Assembly (NCBI RefSeq): GCF_902167145.1
Contig: NC_050098.1
Location: forward strand, 75,432,207 to 75,496,206
Source: Zea mays
Taxonomy: Eukaryota > Streptophyta > Magnoliopsida > Poales > Poaceae
Direction of reading: 5' to 3'
Length of the DNA stretch: 64,000 nucleotides
Part shown: positions 11,950-24,710 of the stretch, in pieces
How positions within the stretch are numbered: position 1 is the stretch's first letter
Layout: every line of letters starts with the position of its first letter
Notes under the pieces: generated by a model
What the model was told of the DNA's origin: nothing
The model's database searches: none
Seen by the model: only the letters and a program-made list of their open reading frames with translations
Translations under genes and position numbers: made by a program

Positions 11950-11982
11950 TATAAATAGATGAACAGTACCCCCGTACTGTTC
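11950..11982 (+). promoter_or_regulatory. Forward TATA box followed by a perfect palindrome
   Basis: TATAAATA at 11950-11957 is followed by inverted 9-base arms GAACAGTAC / GTACTGTTC (11961-11982) around a CCCC loop. With a start site about 30 bases below the TATA box, the palindrome would sit at or just before the RNA 5' end. No forward ORF follows. Confidence 0.45.
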
Positions 11983-12261
11983 ACGCTGACTTGTAATCAC
12001 TCGCACGTCACTCTCGGATTCTTACCTTCTGTCAAGCCGAAGGTACAAATGTAATTTAATACCATTGATGTTTGTTCAAAGATATATGATGATAACATGA
12101 ATAATCTAATGATTTAAAATGATTATTCATGCTTTATCTATGTTTCACACGATCATGTTTTTTATCTTTGTATATTGCAATGAAGAAGGTATGTCCTTCA
12201 TGACCTTCGTCCAAAGATCATTATATTCCAAGGGAGATAAAGTTATGAAGGACGAAGGTCT

Positions 12262-13308
12262 TTAACCATTAACATTTGTGTTGCCTTGTTCTTGATTCGT
12301 AGCTTTTGAGAACAAGTGACCAACATGTGTCAAAGATCCATGTTGTATCATACCCATGTTCAACTTTTCCATTTCTTGACATATGGTGGTGTCAGGTGTC
12401 CTTATTGTAAGACAATGACAGGAAACTTTGCGACTCAATGCATCTGCCACCACATTGGCTTTTCCTAGGTGATAATGGATTTCCAAGTCATAGTCTTTAA
12501 TTAGCTTAAGCCATCTTCCCTGCCTCATGTTCAGTTCTGACTGGGTAAAGATATATTTTAGACTTTTGTGACTTGTATATAAATGACAAATATTTCCCAG
12601 TAGATAATGACGCCAAATCTTGAGGGCATGAATGACTGCAGCTAGTTCCAAATCATGAGTTGGATAGTGCTCCTCATGTCGTCGTAGTTGTTGTGAAGCG
12701 TAAGCTATGAATCGTCCCTCTTGCATTAAGACACATCCGAGTCCATAGCCTGATGCGTCACAGTACACATCAAACGACTTTTCAATATCCGGTTGAGCTA
12801 ACACCGGAGCAGTGGTTAACAACACCTTCAGCTGCTCGAAGGCTTCATTGCATTTTGAGGACCAGTCAAACTTTGTATCATTCTTCAATAAACCCGTAAT
12901 AGGTTTAACAATCTTGGAGAAATCCGGAATGAACCTGCGGTAATATCCAGCAGTCCAAGGAAACTCCGAACTTGATTTACAGTAGTAGGCAGTTTCCATT
13001 CTAGAATATCCTTGACTTTGCTGGGATCAACCGCAATCCCTTTTGCAGATAATACATGTCCAAAAAACTGGTTTTCCTCCACCCAAAACGTGCATTTGCT
13101 GAATTTGGCATACAACTGATGTTCTCTTAAGCGCGTTAGCACGATCCGCAAGTGCTTGGCATGCTCCTCTTCATTTTTGGAATAGATCAGAATGTCATCA
13201 ATGAAGACCACCACAAATTTATCCAACTCGAGCATAAATACCGAGTCCATTAAGTATGTGAAGTGGGCTGGAGCATTTGTTAATCTGAAAGATATGACCA
13301 AATATTCA
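12262..13308 (-). pseudogene. pol: Element D pol, left part: RT and RNase H
   Basis: Reverse strand, from 13308 leftwards: [17 protein letters not shown], the [11 protein letters not shown] active site, [15 protein letters not shown]-like and VRSFLGL, then after a frame change near 12950 [41 protein letters not shown] and VVADALSRK. This is the palm/thumb of a gypsy RT followed by RNase H. The usual TDHKSLKY reads TSHKSLKY (codon 12571-12573), which loses a catalytic Asp. The right part of the same polyprotein ends at KIDLRPGY near 57590 on the same strand, so the two were probably one gene, split by the F/C/B nest, with roughly 20 codons missing at the break. The sequence stops matching pol before 12262. 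Confidence 0.82.
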
Positions 13309-16054
13309 AATAACACACCAGGTGTTTATCGTCTGCTCGACCACGAGTGTGACTTTAACATGTGATAACAATGGATAAAACGGATGCTAAATTTTAATCA
13401 TCTTTGTCTATCGCGATTTTAATATCGCATCTGTTTCTGTCTATTTAGACTCCTCCTAAAGTTTTCGCGAATTTTGGAACGTAATTGTTCGTAAAGTTTG
13501 CGAGTCATGCTCCTATTTAAAATTCATCAGTTAAGCGAATACGAATGTGGAAATTTAGTCCCCTTTTGTCAACCGTGACATCACGTCTACGGATTTTAAT
13601 TGAATTGTTCTCTAGTCGAGTGTTCGAGTAGCGAATGGAATTCGTCTAAATTCAACTGAATCAAATACAAATTAAAATACCGAAGCCAAACTCATTTCAA
13701 TCTGGTCTGTTTACATCGTGCCCCGAATAGTCACGGAAATTATCCAAACGAGGTTTAGCCAGAATCGTAATCCTCGGATTTTTCTATCTCGTGATTCGGA
13801 AAATGGAGTGTGTAGCCGTTTGCCGTATAGCACGTTGACCCTTTGTTTATCGCTAAAAATCTTGAATCAAAATATATGTGATTCTTTCTTAAAAAAAGAG
13901 AAGAAATAAAAAAAATTGAAAAAAAATATTCAACTGCTTCCCCATAGATTTTTTCAGCTGCCCTCTGTGGATCTTTTCCCCCACCGCCCCTTCTGATTTT
14001 TTATGCTGCAGGTGACCTTAGAGCATCTCTAATAGTTATGTAAATTTAGCACCCTAAATTATAAATTTAAGAAATTGCTAAAACACTTTAAGGAGTAGAA
14101 AAATGTATGTGCTCTAACAGTTCCCTATTTATTGGTTGCTAATTTTGAAAGTTGTCTATGTCAACATAAAATAAGTGAGCATGCTTTTTATTTTAAATTT
14201 AGCCGGCGGTAGAAATCAATATCAACAACCTTCCCTGATGTCTTGAGAGGTCGAAGTTATCGATTGAAGACCAGACGGTCACGGTGATGGCGTGAAGACA
14301 TCACAAGATGACGACGCCTCGGCATAAGAGGTTGTCTAGGAGTGGCGGCATCAAGACATCTGGGCGCTGCAGATGGATTTGTGGTCAACAGGACAGTAGG
14401 ATAACACAAAACAACGGCAAAAGTGTGATTTTCATGATGGATTTAGTACCAACGTTGATTTAGGGAGTCCCAACAAGATTGGTAAATGTAGGGATGAAAT
14501 GGGTTTTGTAGGGAGTTTGTAAATTTAGGGAACTGATTTACATAACTGTTGGAGAAGAGTTTTTCTCGAAAACTTGTTAAATTCATATTTAGAGACTTGT
14601 TTACATAACTATTGAAGATGCTCTTATCCATCGGTCGTCTTCCCCAACCGCGCGTCCCTCCCTAGGCCACTCGCTGCATCCTCCCTCTGCACGGCCGCCA
14701 TCTCCCTCTCGTTTCTCTGCTGGCCATGGCGTGGACACCAGTCGAGCCCCCTGTGTCGCGCCCTGCTCGCTCTCTAGCGTCACGCCCGGCCAGAGCTCCC
14801 CTGCGAGTCATCCCGTCCCCTCTCTGCTCGACAATGTCCACCGTGACGAGCTTCATCCCTGGTCGTGCTCGCGCCTTGCTCGCCTATGGCGGCTTCCTCT
14901 GTCGGCCTTGCGCTCACCCAGGGCCGCGCAGCCCCTGCTCTCCTCTCCAGCCGAGCTTCTCCTTCACCTTCCCGTCGCACGCTCCTCAAGTTCCCAGCAC
15001 CGGTCGCTCCTCCTCTGTGTGCGCCGTCTTCCCTGTATCGCGTGCAACCACGCCATCTGCGTGCCTCCCTTGCTCCGGCTGCTCGTCGTGGCCGGCTCCC
15101 TGCTCGGCCGCTCATCTCCCTGTGCTCCATCTCCAGCTCGTCGTCGCTTGGTTTCCAGCTCTGCATGCGCCCTGCTCCCTGCTCTCGGCGTCCCAATCTT
15201 GGCCGCGCCTTCCCTGTCCTTGGAGCTCGCCAGCGCCAGTGCCTCGCCGGTGTTTTCGCCGTCATGCCATGATGCTTGGCCGTGTCTTGCGCGCAGAGCT
15301 GTTCCTATCGCGTCCTCCCGGTGGCTCGTGTGCTACCTACTCGATGAAACGTGAAACCAGGTGGCCGATCTCGCTCCCGCCGTTAACTTCGCTTCACAGC
15401 TCGCCTGCTGTTATGGTGCTGCTATGCCACGACACTCGTGCGGGTGCATCGTCGCCTGGCCGGGAGTTGTCGCCACTAGCTCGCTTTCGTCCAAATCGCT
15501 ACCGCGGATGCTTGGGTCTCTGGTCGCGCGTCTTTCTATCTCGCGCTCGTCTCGTCCGATGCCTCGGCAACACCGTGGTCATCCTCCCTCGCGGTGTTGT
15601 TGTTTACCCCACTATTGTAGTCGTGCCTCATACGCTGCTCGTCTGAAATACCCAAGCCAAATGAGCATCATGCGCGACTCAAGTTCGGTTCGTCTAGATT
15701 AGTCAGTCAAGGAGAGATTCCAAGAGTTGTGGATTGAGGAGAAAGTGAAACTCAGTTTAATGCTCGCCATGTGTTTGAATGAAGACTTTATTCGCAGACT
15801 ATTAGCATTCTTGCAAGCTTCGAGTTGGAGTTACTTTGGATAAGAAATCCTTGTTGTTCGAGAGAAGCGAGGCCTGTAAGCGCTCTCTTGGGGCTCGAGA
15901 AAGCACTTGAACCCGATGTTCATCGTCGTTCTTGCAAATATCGGGTCGGTTCGGTCATGGTAAGCTGATTTATTATTTATGTTATTTGGATTTATGAGTG
16001 GAGTAATTATATATATGGTAATCGTGATGATCCTCGTATTTAGCGCAGGCGCGT
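13309..16054 (+). repeat. Family F LTR, left half
   Basis: Begins AATAACACACCAGG, matching the TGTAACACCCCAGG start of element C's LTR with a mutated terminal TG. Further shared words follow in the same order: CTAAATTTTAATCATCT, the ATTTAAAATTCAT region, GTGTGTAGCC and TATCGCTAAAA, then a pyrimidine-rich block (about 14640-15640). It is a diverged member of C's LTR family. It is interrupted by a MITE at 14021-14623 and by element C after 16054; the target copy CGCGT is at 16050-16054. Long overlapping frames at 14726-15702 come from the A-poor composition and are not genes. Confidence 0.75.
14021..14623. mobile_element. Tourist-like (PIF/Harbinger) MITE, 603 bp
   Basis: Terminal inverted repeats GAGCATCTCTAATAGTTATG and, at the other end in reverse, GAGCATCTTCAATAGTTATG are flanked by a 3-bp TTA duplication (14018-14020 and 14624-14626). 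The TTA target and GAGCATCT ends fit PIF/Harbinger-type MITEs. No transposase is encoded. The interior carries smaller internal inverted stretches near both ends. Confidence 0.85.
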
Positions 16055-19000
16055 TGTAACACCCCAGGTTTTTATCTCCCGTAAACAGCGATTATGGATT
16101 TAAGCGCAGGATATCAGTAAATAAAGTGGACACTAAATTTTAATCATCTCGCAAAGGTTCGAGTTTGGTGTCGTATTTATTTCCATAATCTAAGCAATTA
16201 AAAAGGGGTTCGAGAAACTTTTGGATTATCGAATCTTCGTTTGCTGGCGAATTTGGATATGTTCGGATTACGCGCGCAAGTGAATATGAAAATCAGAAAA
16301 CTTCTGATTTTATGAAAAAATTGGAGCCCCGCGCTATCCGAAAAGAATAATGTGACAGCTCATTAATTAAATTGTTCTTCTTCTCGGCATGTGATCCTTG
16401 GCGTCAAATAAGATGATCGATAGCTGGTGAAAATCGTAAAAATTAGACTGGATTAAATACGGTCTAAAATCCCGATGCCATGGATTCGGTCTATTTACAC
16501 CCTGTCCGAACTCTAACCTTTGGAATTAAATCTGGTCCCTGTGGCAGGTGCAAAATCCGTATCTGAACAGCGCACAGCCTCTCAACCATGTAAACGATGC
16601 GTGTCGTCGCTTCCAGAATGGATCGCGTTCTCGATGCCGCATCGATATCGCGCATTTGTTTCGCAATATATCGAGTCGTGTGCCTGTTTAAAATTTATAA
16701 ATTAGAGAATACGAATTCGGATGCTCGACCTACTCGAATGATTTTTATCCCGAACAAATTAAGTAGCATTCGACGAAAATGGTTTTCAGTCCGAAACAAA
16801 CCAGACCAGCGTAATTAGAACTGAAAGCGAGTAATTAGTGATTAATTTGGTTCGCTAGTTCATAGAATAAGATGTGTAGCCCGTATAATCGACCTATTAT
16901 GCATCGCTAAAATCTTTATTCAAAATATCTGCAATTTTCAAAAAAAGAAAAGAAAAAAATCTAAAAAATCCCACGTACCTATCCCTGGCCGCCCGTGTCC
17001 CTTGATCTTTTCCCATGCGATGCTCATCTCCTGGCCGATTCTTGCATTTATCTCTACCTCCTTGTCTTCTCTCTCCAAGCCACGGCGTCAAGCCGCTCCT
17101 CCGCTCCTCCCCGGCTTCTCCTCCGCGCAGCTCCTCCTCCAGCTTCCCTACGCATTGCTGTAGCCCCTTCCCATGGTCGCCGCAGCGTCACACTCCTCCC
17201 TGCCGATCTCTCCCTCTCACTGAGTCCTTCCCCAGCTCATCACGCCCAGCTCGGATTTCTTCTTCCCGGCGCCCGGCTCCAGCGCACCCACCTCCCCAAG
17301 CTCGTCGCGAACCCCCAGCTCCCTCTGCCCAGCTCGCGCCCTGCTCCCCTGCGCGCTGGTCGGCAATCGGCATCCTGCGTCGTCCACAGTTCGCTGGCCA
17401 AGCTCCATCTTCCATAGTCGCGCCCTGGCTCCAGCTTCCTCCCTGCTTCCCAGCTCGCGGCGCCCCTGCTTTTCTCTCTCTCCTCCATGGCCACGTCTTG
17501 CCGAGGTCCCTGCTGTAGCTGGTTCGCCGGTGCCCGAACCTCGCTGTCGACCTCCCTGTTCTTGCCCTCCCATCACGCCCAACTGCTTGCCTGTGCTCAG
17601 CTACTATCTGCGGCATCGCGCGACGTTCGTCATCTATGCTAGTCCATGCCGCGCGACCCATCTGCGCGCGATGCTCCCTACTCGCATCCGTACAGAACTG
17701 CGCCATGTCCTGTACTGAGCTATGCATCCGCGCTTCCTCCAACAGCAGCTGTGTCAGCAGACCCTCGATGTCGTGCTGTGCACTGGGACTGTTGTAGCTC
17801 GTCTGCATGCCCAGCCGTTTCAAACCACGCCGCCGACTCTCGGCACCACGAGCTCATCTTCTCTTACACACATCTCCGCAGACCCTGCCTTATCACACGT
17901 GTGCGTTATCGAGCTCGTCGTCGTTCCGTACGTCATCAAGAAATCCCGAGAGTGGGTAAAGAAGCGATTCTCGCGTGGCGCTCGTCAAATATTCAACAAA
18001 CTTCTTGAACATATTATCGTTGTTATTTCTGCGAAATCCAAGTCGGATTTAGGTAAGCTGATTCGCTACTTCTATTATTTTGTTTTAATGATTGGATGTG
18101 TTGGATTAAATTACTGGTCGTAATGATAGTCATTATATGCTATTTTTATTTAAAAATAGGTTATTAATGTTTATGTAATTTCTGGTAATAATTATTAATT
18201 AGATGTATACGGTAAAATATAGGCGGCAATGTAATTTAGGCGAGGAGTGCTTTGGTGGTGGATATAAATGACTAGGGTAATTTAATTGATTTAATATTTG
18301 TGATGTGCTTGTGATCGTAGTTGTGGCGTAGACACATCGTGTAAAGCTCAGGTTTAAAGTACGGTTTAGACGAAGGAGATTTTGGTAGACAAGTATACGA
18401 TGTTAGTGAATCGATGACGTTAAAAATAGGTTTATTATTAAATCAGCTAGCTGACATGTTTTGTTAGGGTAGTCGTATTAGATTCGACTAATCTTGAGAA
18501 GCATGATTGTTGTACTTAGTCATCTGTCGTTGGCCAGTGTACATAAGTACTCTAGATATTTAAGTCGCTGAGAAATTAGTTTTACCGAACGCTATGTTAT
18601 CTATTAATGTTATATATGTTAGAGTAAATATTGTGATGTTTGATTTAGTTAAGTGTGTAATTCAAGTTAATTAAGACGCATAGTTTAAGGAGTTAATTAG
18701 ATTGTTCTTATACTTATTTTAAGTTGTTGGTATTCAATAATGACGAGTCCAAGTTTTATTATACTTCCGATGAAATCTTTTACTATGGATGATAGTGCAG
18801 ATTAAATAATTTATTCTTCCTTGATTTCGGAATTAGATCCAATTAGAGAGGAGGAACATGAGTGTTATGCTTGGTGTGCATAGTTTACTATTTCGTGATG
18901 TTTGCGTTAGATTCGGTTAATCTAGAGAAGTGTGATTATTGCGCTTGGTCATATGTCAATAACTAGTGTTTGCCGATGAAGTGTTATGATGCCTCATCAT

Positions 19001-21463
19001 TAAGTACTTAATTTTATATTGTGGAGCATCATAATATCTTGCGTTACTCTTCCTTGTTCTCATTCATATGCATTATGCATATCATTTAGGTACGTTAATT
19101 GATCACATGATGCGGGGGACTAAAGCCGAGTGACCCCAAGTAATGCAAAGAGTCGACTACTCTGAGAAACAGTGTCGATGGACCACAGGTGAATGGACTG
19201 AATGAATGCCAAGACAAAGGATGGTCGCCAAGTGGACGTCGTCTAACAAACATTAACGTAGTATTTATTCCAGGCAAGCCCTGGTGCATGCAATCCTTTC
19301 CTTGTGTTTTTAAATAAAAATTTTACACACTTAAAGTCTAGCGAAATGAGCATTAGGTTTATAGGAGTTGCTTGGAAACCCTTTGATGCATTGGCTACCT
19401 TAAAATCCATTCCTTTTATAGATACTTCTGATGAAGTATCAATTATGATTTACAAAAATTGCTTAGCCCTGCCTAGAGGTAAATCTTGCGGATAGAGTTT
19501 GTCCTTTGCACTAATACCTAGCTCAGGGGTTATCCTGAGGAAGGATGGCTTCTTCCTGCAAGATTATTTTAATTGAGAGCGTGGTGGGATCTTACTGTAA
19601 AAGCTCCCTATAATGCTCTTTTCATCCTAAGGAACACAAACAATCCTAAGGATGGAAGTACTTAAATCGGGACTTGGGCTAGGAACAGGTGATGTTCAAC
19701 CCACATTGATTAAGGATTATAGAGAATGTAGGCTTGCTGATCGAGGTCCTTTTAACTGGTCACATGCCTCATCATGGGTAAGCTTTGCCTTGGGCAGACT
19801 AATACCAGAAAGGCCAACACGCAATGGGAGTGGAGAGATGGCGAGAGTAGCGTGTACCCTCCGTGGCAAGAGGCTGGACGGTGGTGTATTTATGCTCTCG
19901 GTTGGTGTGAACCCGGTCTAGTCTTAAGAAACCCGGTGGCGAGTTGACATATGCAAGGGTTAAGTGCTACATATGTCATGTGATTGGAGATCCCTAGCTG
20001 GGTATTAATCGATTCGGATCGCCGTTACTTCTCGGACATGAAGACTTGGTCACTGCCCTGCAATCTAAGTCATGGATGGAATCATAATGAGCAAAAATCA
20101 TGTTGTATTGATTAATGTGATGATGAAATTAGACTAGATGCAAACAAGGTCTATTAATACTTAATCTAGCATTAAAATGTTGAAAGTAAGGACTCATTTT
20201 AGTAAGCTTTCTGCAAACTATTAATGTTGATTCTTGCTAAAAGCCTTTCCTTGATTCCCAAATCCAGCATATCCTTGAGAGTCTTTCTCCTTAGTCAGGT
20301 AAGTCTTGCTGAGTACTTGTGATGAGGACATCACTCCCATGGATACAAACAACACTCCTCAAGTTGACTACCCAATTACTTTTGCACGCGCTCGACAATT
20401 GAATTTATAGGTGATCTCGTTCCTAAGTAATTATTCTTGTGCATTTGAGAGTAGTATGCTACCTAATGATTTAATTGTACTTAGGAATGAAGGGGAGGAC
20501 CAGCTAGGACGTCGGGATCAAGATGGAGGCCCAAGTTGACGTTCAGAATCTGTTCCGGCGCTGCGACACCGTCTTTTGGGCCATGTATCTTCGTTGAGCC
20601 CATTAGGGGCGCGTCCAGGGTTTGCGTAACCCTAGAGTCTTTATTAATAGCTGCCACATCCTTGTTAGAGGCGGGTTTTGCTTATGTTTAGATCTGCCAA
20701 GAACAGTCGCCGTAGATCGGTTTGTGAGACCCCAACTTGTGAGCTTAATCATTCATCCGCAATATTCTAGATTGTGTTCTTTCTTGTTCTTGCTTGTGTC
20801 TTTGATTCTCAGGCAGGAACTAGCCCTCGTGGCGAGGTCAATCGCTCAGTGCACGGTTGATAACCAGAGGAGAAGTGGTGCTGCGATTGCGGGGTTCTAG
20901 TCGTGTTGATTGGAAGCCGGATCGTTTGTGTGACATCTCCACCAAATCGATAGTTACCTTCACTGACGGAAGATCGGACACCCCTGTTCCTATCAACTTG
21001 CGTACTTAGGGTTTTATTCCCATTGTTGCTGCAGGTTACGAGTCACTTCGATTGTGATTGATGCTAAGTGTCGGTGGGCTCGGCCTTCTTATAAGTCTAA
21101 GTACTTCTTCTATACTTCTTATTGAGGATAGTCACTTAAGCTAGCATATATTTCAAACTTATAAATAATTTATAACAGTTCAAAGTTATTTCTATGAATC
21201 ACTTTTGTAATCACTGCGATCATGTACATTGTAAACTTGATGTAACTTGTAGAATTTGGTAATAAGATTTCCGCTGCAAAAGTGTTGGTGTGTGATTTGT
21301 GTTTACTTGATCTTGCAATCTTAGTTGTAAGTGGTTTATCCGGGGTCCTTGGGACACTCGGACGGATCCTGTTAAGTTATCCGGTGCACATGCATAGCCG
21401 TCTGAGGTCTTTGAGACAAGGAGAGGTGCATGTGGGCCCAATAACTTGGGAGGTTCTGCCACA
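16055..21463 (+). repeat. 5' LTR of element C (5.4 kb)
   Basis: TG at 16055, CA at 21462-21463. It contains a strongly pyrimidine-rich block (about 16980-17900) in which all forward frames stay open by composition. It carries a 681-bp segment (20321-21001) that the 3' LTR lacks. Otherwise the two LTRs match closely by eye. Confidence 0.9.
20321..21001 (+). mobile_element. Extra 681-bp segment in C's 5' LTR: gypsy pol tail plus 3' sequence
   Basis: Present only in the 5' LTR; the 3' LTR reads straight through (GAGTACTTGT then GTACTTAGGG at about 54758-54777). The first part encodes VDYPITFARARQL followed by a stop and MLPN-like and NEGEDQLGRRDQDGG words (about 20360-20530), which resemble the polyprotein C-terminus of other grass gypsy elements (PITRARARQL). 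The remainder resembles 3' flank or LTR sequence. No clear target duplication is seen, only GTACTT at both edges. Confidence 0.55.
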
Positions 21464-21465
21464 GT

Positions 21466-21476
21466 TGGTATCAGAG
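21466..21476 (+). other. Primer binding site of element C
   Basis: TGGTATCAGAG two bases after the LTR's terminal CA is complementary to the 3' end of plant initiator Met tRNA, the usual minus-strand primer. Confidence 0.85.
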
Positions 21477-24400
21477 TAGGATTAAGTATAATACGGTCAC
21501 ATATGTATTTTCAAAACAAAGTTTTTATTTTGGAAAACCTATTTTCAACTAAACACATTGTTTGATTTTGAAAAACACATTTGAAAAACTATAATGCTAG
21601 CGACATCCTCTGTTAAGCCCTAAAACTAAGGACTATCAGGTGGCTTAGTTCAAAACACTAACCCACAACCGGGTGGATTTTGCATACATGTGTAATGTTA
21701 TTTTTGAGGCCATTCAGTTTTGAATGGATCGATGCTCAAGGTAAGGTGAGATGTGAGAGCATGACCGAACAAACGTCGGTCTAGGGAAGAGCATAAAAAG
21801 CACTTGATTATATACATGTTCTACATATGTATGTATGAAGGCTGCGATATGGAGTATTTACTTTTTTGAGAATTCGGTAACCCATGGATGTGTATGGGTA
21901 TACAAACATGGGAATATTGAGAAGTGTGATGTACTTGTAACGACGCACCTACGCTCAGGTAAGAAGGTGAGTTACCATAATGAGCTGCCCTATGGTCAAA
22001 GTGTGGCAGCGGCGCCTATGCGTGGCTCGGCGCTTAATGACGAGCTGGCCTCCATATAGCAATATATGGAGTATAAACTATGATTAATTGTCATGTGTGA
22101 ATTGCATCATGGGAAACTGGGCTGTGATGGAATTTTCTGCAGGTACACTAACCTTGAAAACATATGTGTAGCTGACGAGTAGCAAAATACCGAGAGAGAC
22201 GAAGTATGCCACCGATATAGAACGCTATTGCCACATTAGATTGGCAAAAAATTGTGAGGACACATAGGACGAGCATGCATCCTGATTGTTGCATCATGTT
22301 TGTCACCTATACATCCAAAATGCTTCTCTCATCTTTATTCTAGTAATCGGTGATTGTAGCTAATGTGGTGTAATGTTGTATTATGAACTTCAATGAAATA
22401 GTTGTCCTCCATTCTTTAGGTACTATGTTTAGGTGTTATATGTGTTTGCTCTTGTATTGATGTGTCGATAGAATGTTTGTGACCTGTTTGCCTAAACCCA
22501 AAACTAGGCCATGTTCGTATTTAGTAAACCATGACCCAAATTTGAATTTTCCATTATCACTCCATGACTAAACTCATGCAAATGGATGTTTGGATAATTT
22601 CTTTATCCAACACAAGATGTGCATGAGCTTAAAGCTAGGATCTCGAGTCCATGTTCTCGCTATTTAATATGTGACGTTTTAGTTGTCATATTTCCATCTT
22701 AGACCATGCCCTTGCTCGATTGGCATAAGCTGATGCCCCTTATCCAGTTTGCCTGTTTTTAAGGATCGCCATGTTGTTTTATCAACCTAACCTAGGAATG
22801 TCATGCCTGATCATTTTCTTTAATTTGGTGCCTTTGGTTTCCTCATATCTATCGAAGGCATACCAATTAATCTTATGATTATTTTCCCTCCGTATCTAAT
22901 CAATGCTAATCCTTGACCTTGTAATCTCTATGATGGGCATAGAAATATGCTTGGGGCTGAATTAACAGTCTTTCATCGTACTCCCTTCATCAACCAATTT
23001 AGGTTTTGGCCATGTCTTGTTCATTTCATCAGGCCATGATCTATTTGGCTCTCTACTCGTAATCATTTTGATAGGTAGAGTCTCTTTGTATATTGTCACC
23101 CTTGCTCAATCTATTGGTGCGGCACGAGATTTCTTATTAGTTACGTCTGGTAATGGTGTTATGACTAAAACCGATGGTGCCACGACGAGACTGAGGGCCT
23201 TCTGTGAATGTACACACATGGTTGTGCTGCTCGGCACGCGCTGGTATCATGGTTAGTAGTTGTAATCTATTATGAGACTATATCAATGTGTTATCTTAGC
23301 ACAATCTGTTTTTGCTACGTGAGATTCATTATTGGTGCCAGTTCTGTAATGGTGTTATGGTTAATGACTCATGGTGCCGCAGCGAAACTGAGAGCCCCTT
23401 GTGAATGTACACACAAGGTTATGCTGCTTGGCGCAAGTTGGTATCGAGGTCTCTAGTCATGATCCATTACGGGACCACTAATATGTTATCTTCCGTAGAT
23501 CTCCTCCTTGAAACAATTTCTATGCTCTTTGTCAAATGATCAAGCAACATCTATCATCTTTGTCGGATCAAAATGGCATACCACTTCTATGTGTTGTCTA
23601 TTTTCCCTTGACTTTTGTAGTGACTGCACACATACAATTTCCCTTTGCATCCTTTGTTGTAAAGGTGAAGCCTTGGAGCTTTTTAGTGTTGGAAAACAGC
23701 TGATTAGCTCTCAAAATGGAGATTGGTTTTCCCTGCTATTGAGATGCAGGAGTTGTTCACGCTCCTTGAATTAATCCATGTATTCTCTAACCAAGTGGAT
23801 AATTCATCTCACATGAAGAAACGGATGAACAACATGACCAAATGGATTTCTACCCAAATGCATAATTAACTGTTAATAAGAGTGAACACTCGACCATTGG
23901 ATTGACGATGGGTAATAAGACAAAATTTCTCACGGTCAAAAGTAGTTCAACAAGTTGGTTTTACTAACTCGTAGCTACATTGTGAACAAAGGTTGAGTCT
24001 AGAGATCATTTTATCGAGTTGTCTAAACTCACTTTTGTACAACCCCTCTTAAGGAAGTGTTTATAAGAATCGAGATTAAGTCGGCAAGTAACCACCTAAT
24101 TATCGCTCTAGTCATGCCTCAATCACCTCGCATGTGCTTTTTCAGCATTTGTGATCCAGTTGAGCCATGCCTAGTGCTTGATAAAATGGATTAGACACGA
24201 AGACCGCATCTGCAGATCCCTTCGCTGGTGATTTTTCGAATCTCTATCATTTTTCTTGTACTTGGATTTTCTGGCTAGACACGAGTTAATTGTGATGTTA
24301 TTCGACATTCACACCCGTCTCGTGTGCTATGAACTTACCATGACCACTTGTTGGTAAACCTCATTCTGTGTGTTTTACCCAAGAGGTTGTAACTAATTCT

Positions 24401-24674
24401 ATTTGGGTAAAATCGCATATCTACCGCTCGCCCAACAGACTTAGATAGTACAGTGTCATAAGAAAAAGCAAACTGCATACATGGAACCTTATGTGTTCTT
24501 CTGGCAGACATCACCTCTACTAATGGACATCTCTAAATTAGCTTACGGCGATAGATGCTATATCCACTAGAGAAACAACATCTGAGATCCTTGATCCCGC
24601 CTAGAATGGTCTTGTGCTATCGCTGATATGGACAGGAGTTACATACTTCTCTACTCTTAAAAGTCTTTCGCTTC
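21477..24674 (+). other. Element C internal region, no recognisable genes
   Basis: About 3.2 kb with only short frames (the longest under 95 codons) and no Gag, protease, RT or integrase motif on either strand. It includes an approximate tandem duplication (about 23095-23270 and 23285-23460) sharing words such as TGAATGTACACACA and AATGGTGTTATG. The coding region appears lost or replaced. Confidence 0.7.
23095..23460 (+). repeat. Imperfect tandem duplication (unit about 190 bp)
   Basis: Two copies share, in order, GTAATGGTGTTATG, ATGGTGCC, GAAACTGAG/GAGACTGAGGGCC, TGAATGTACACACA, GTGCTGCT and TGGTATC. Divergence between copies is high, so the event is old. Confidence 0.6.
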
Positions 24675-24710
24675 GAATCTCGGGACGAGATTCTTTTAAG
24701 GGGGGAGGGT
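24675..24710 (+). promoter_or_regulatory. Hairpin and polypurine tract of element C
   Basis: GAATCTCGGGACGAGATTC at 24675-24693 is identical to the hairpin in elements A and B. It is followed by the purine run AAGGGGGGAGGG just before the 3' LTR. Confidence 0.8.

Larger units (their letters stand above)
10482..12300 (-). mobile_element. Fragment of an unplaced retroelement, reverse strand
   Basis: This block abruptly replaces element E's integrase at about 10482 and gives way to element D's pol at about 12260-12300. It holds the N-terminal part of a PF04195-like protein and about 930 bases upstream of it. That upstream region is rich in CTTCGG/CCGAAG words and has TATA-like boxes on both strands. 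No paired LTRs, TSD or terminal inverted repeats could be found, so the class and exact ends are uncertain. Confidence 0.55.

Noticed and set aside
14726..15702. 306-, 207- and 113-codon forward frames
   Set aside because: The same low-A composition inside the F LTR; no domain, no conserved start, and equally long reverse frames.
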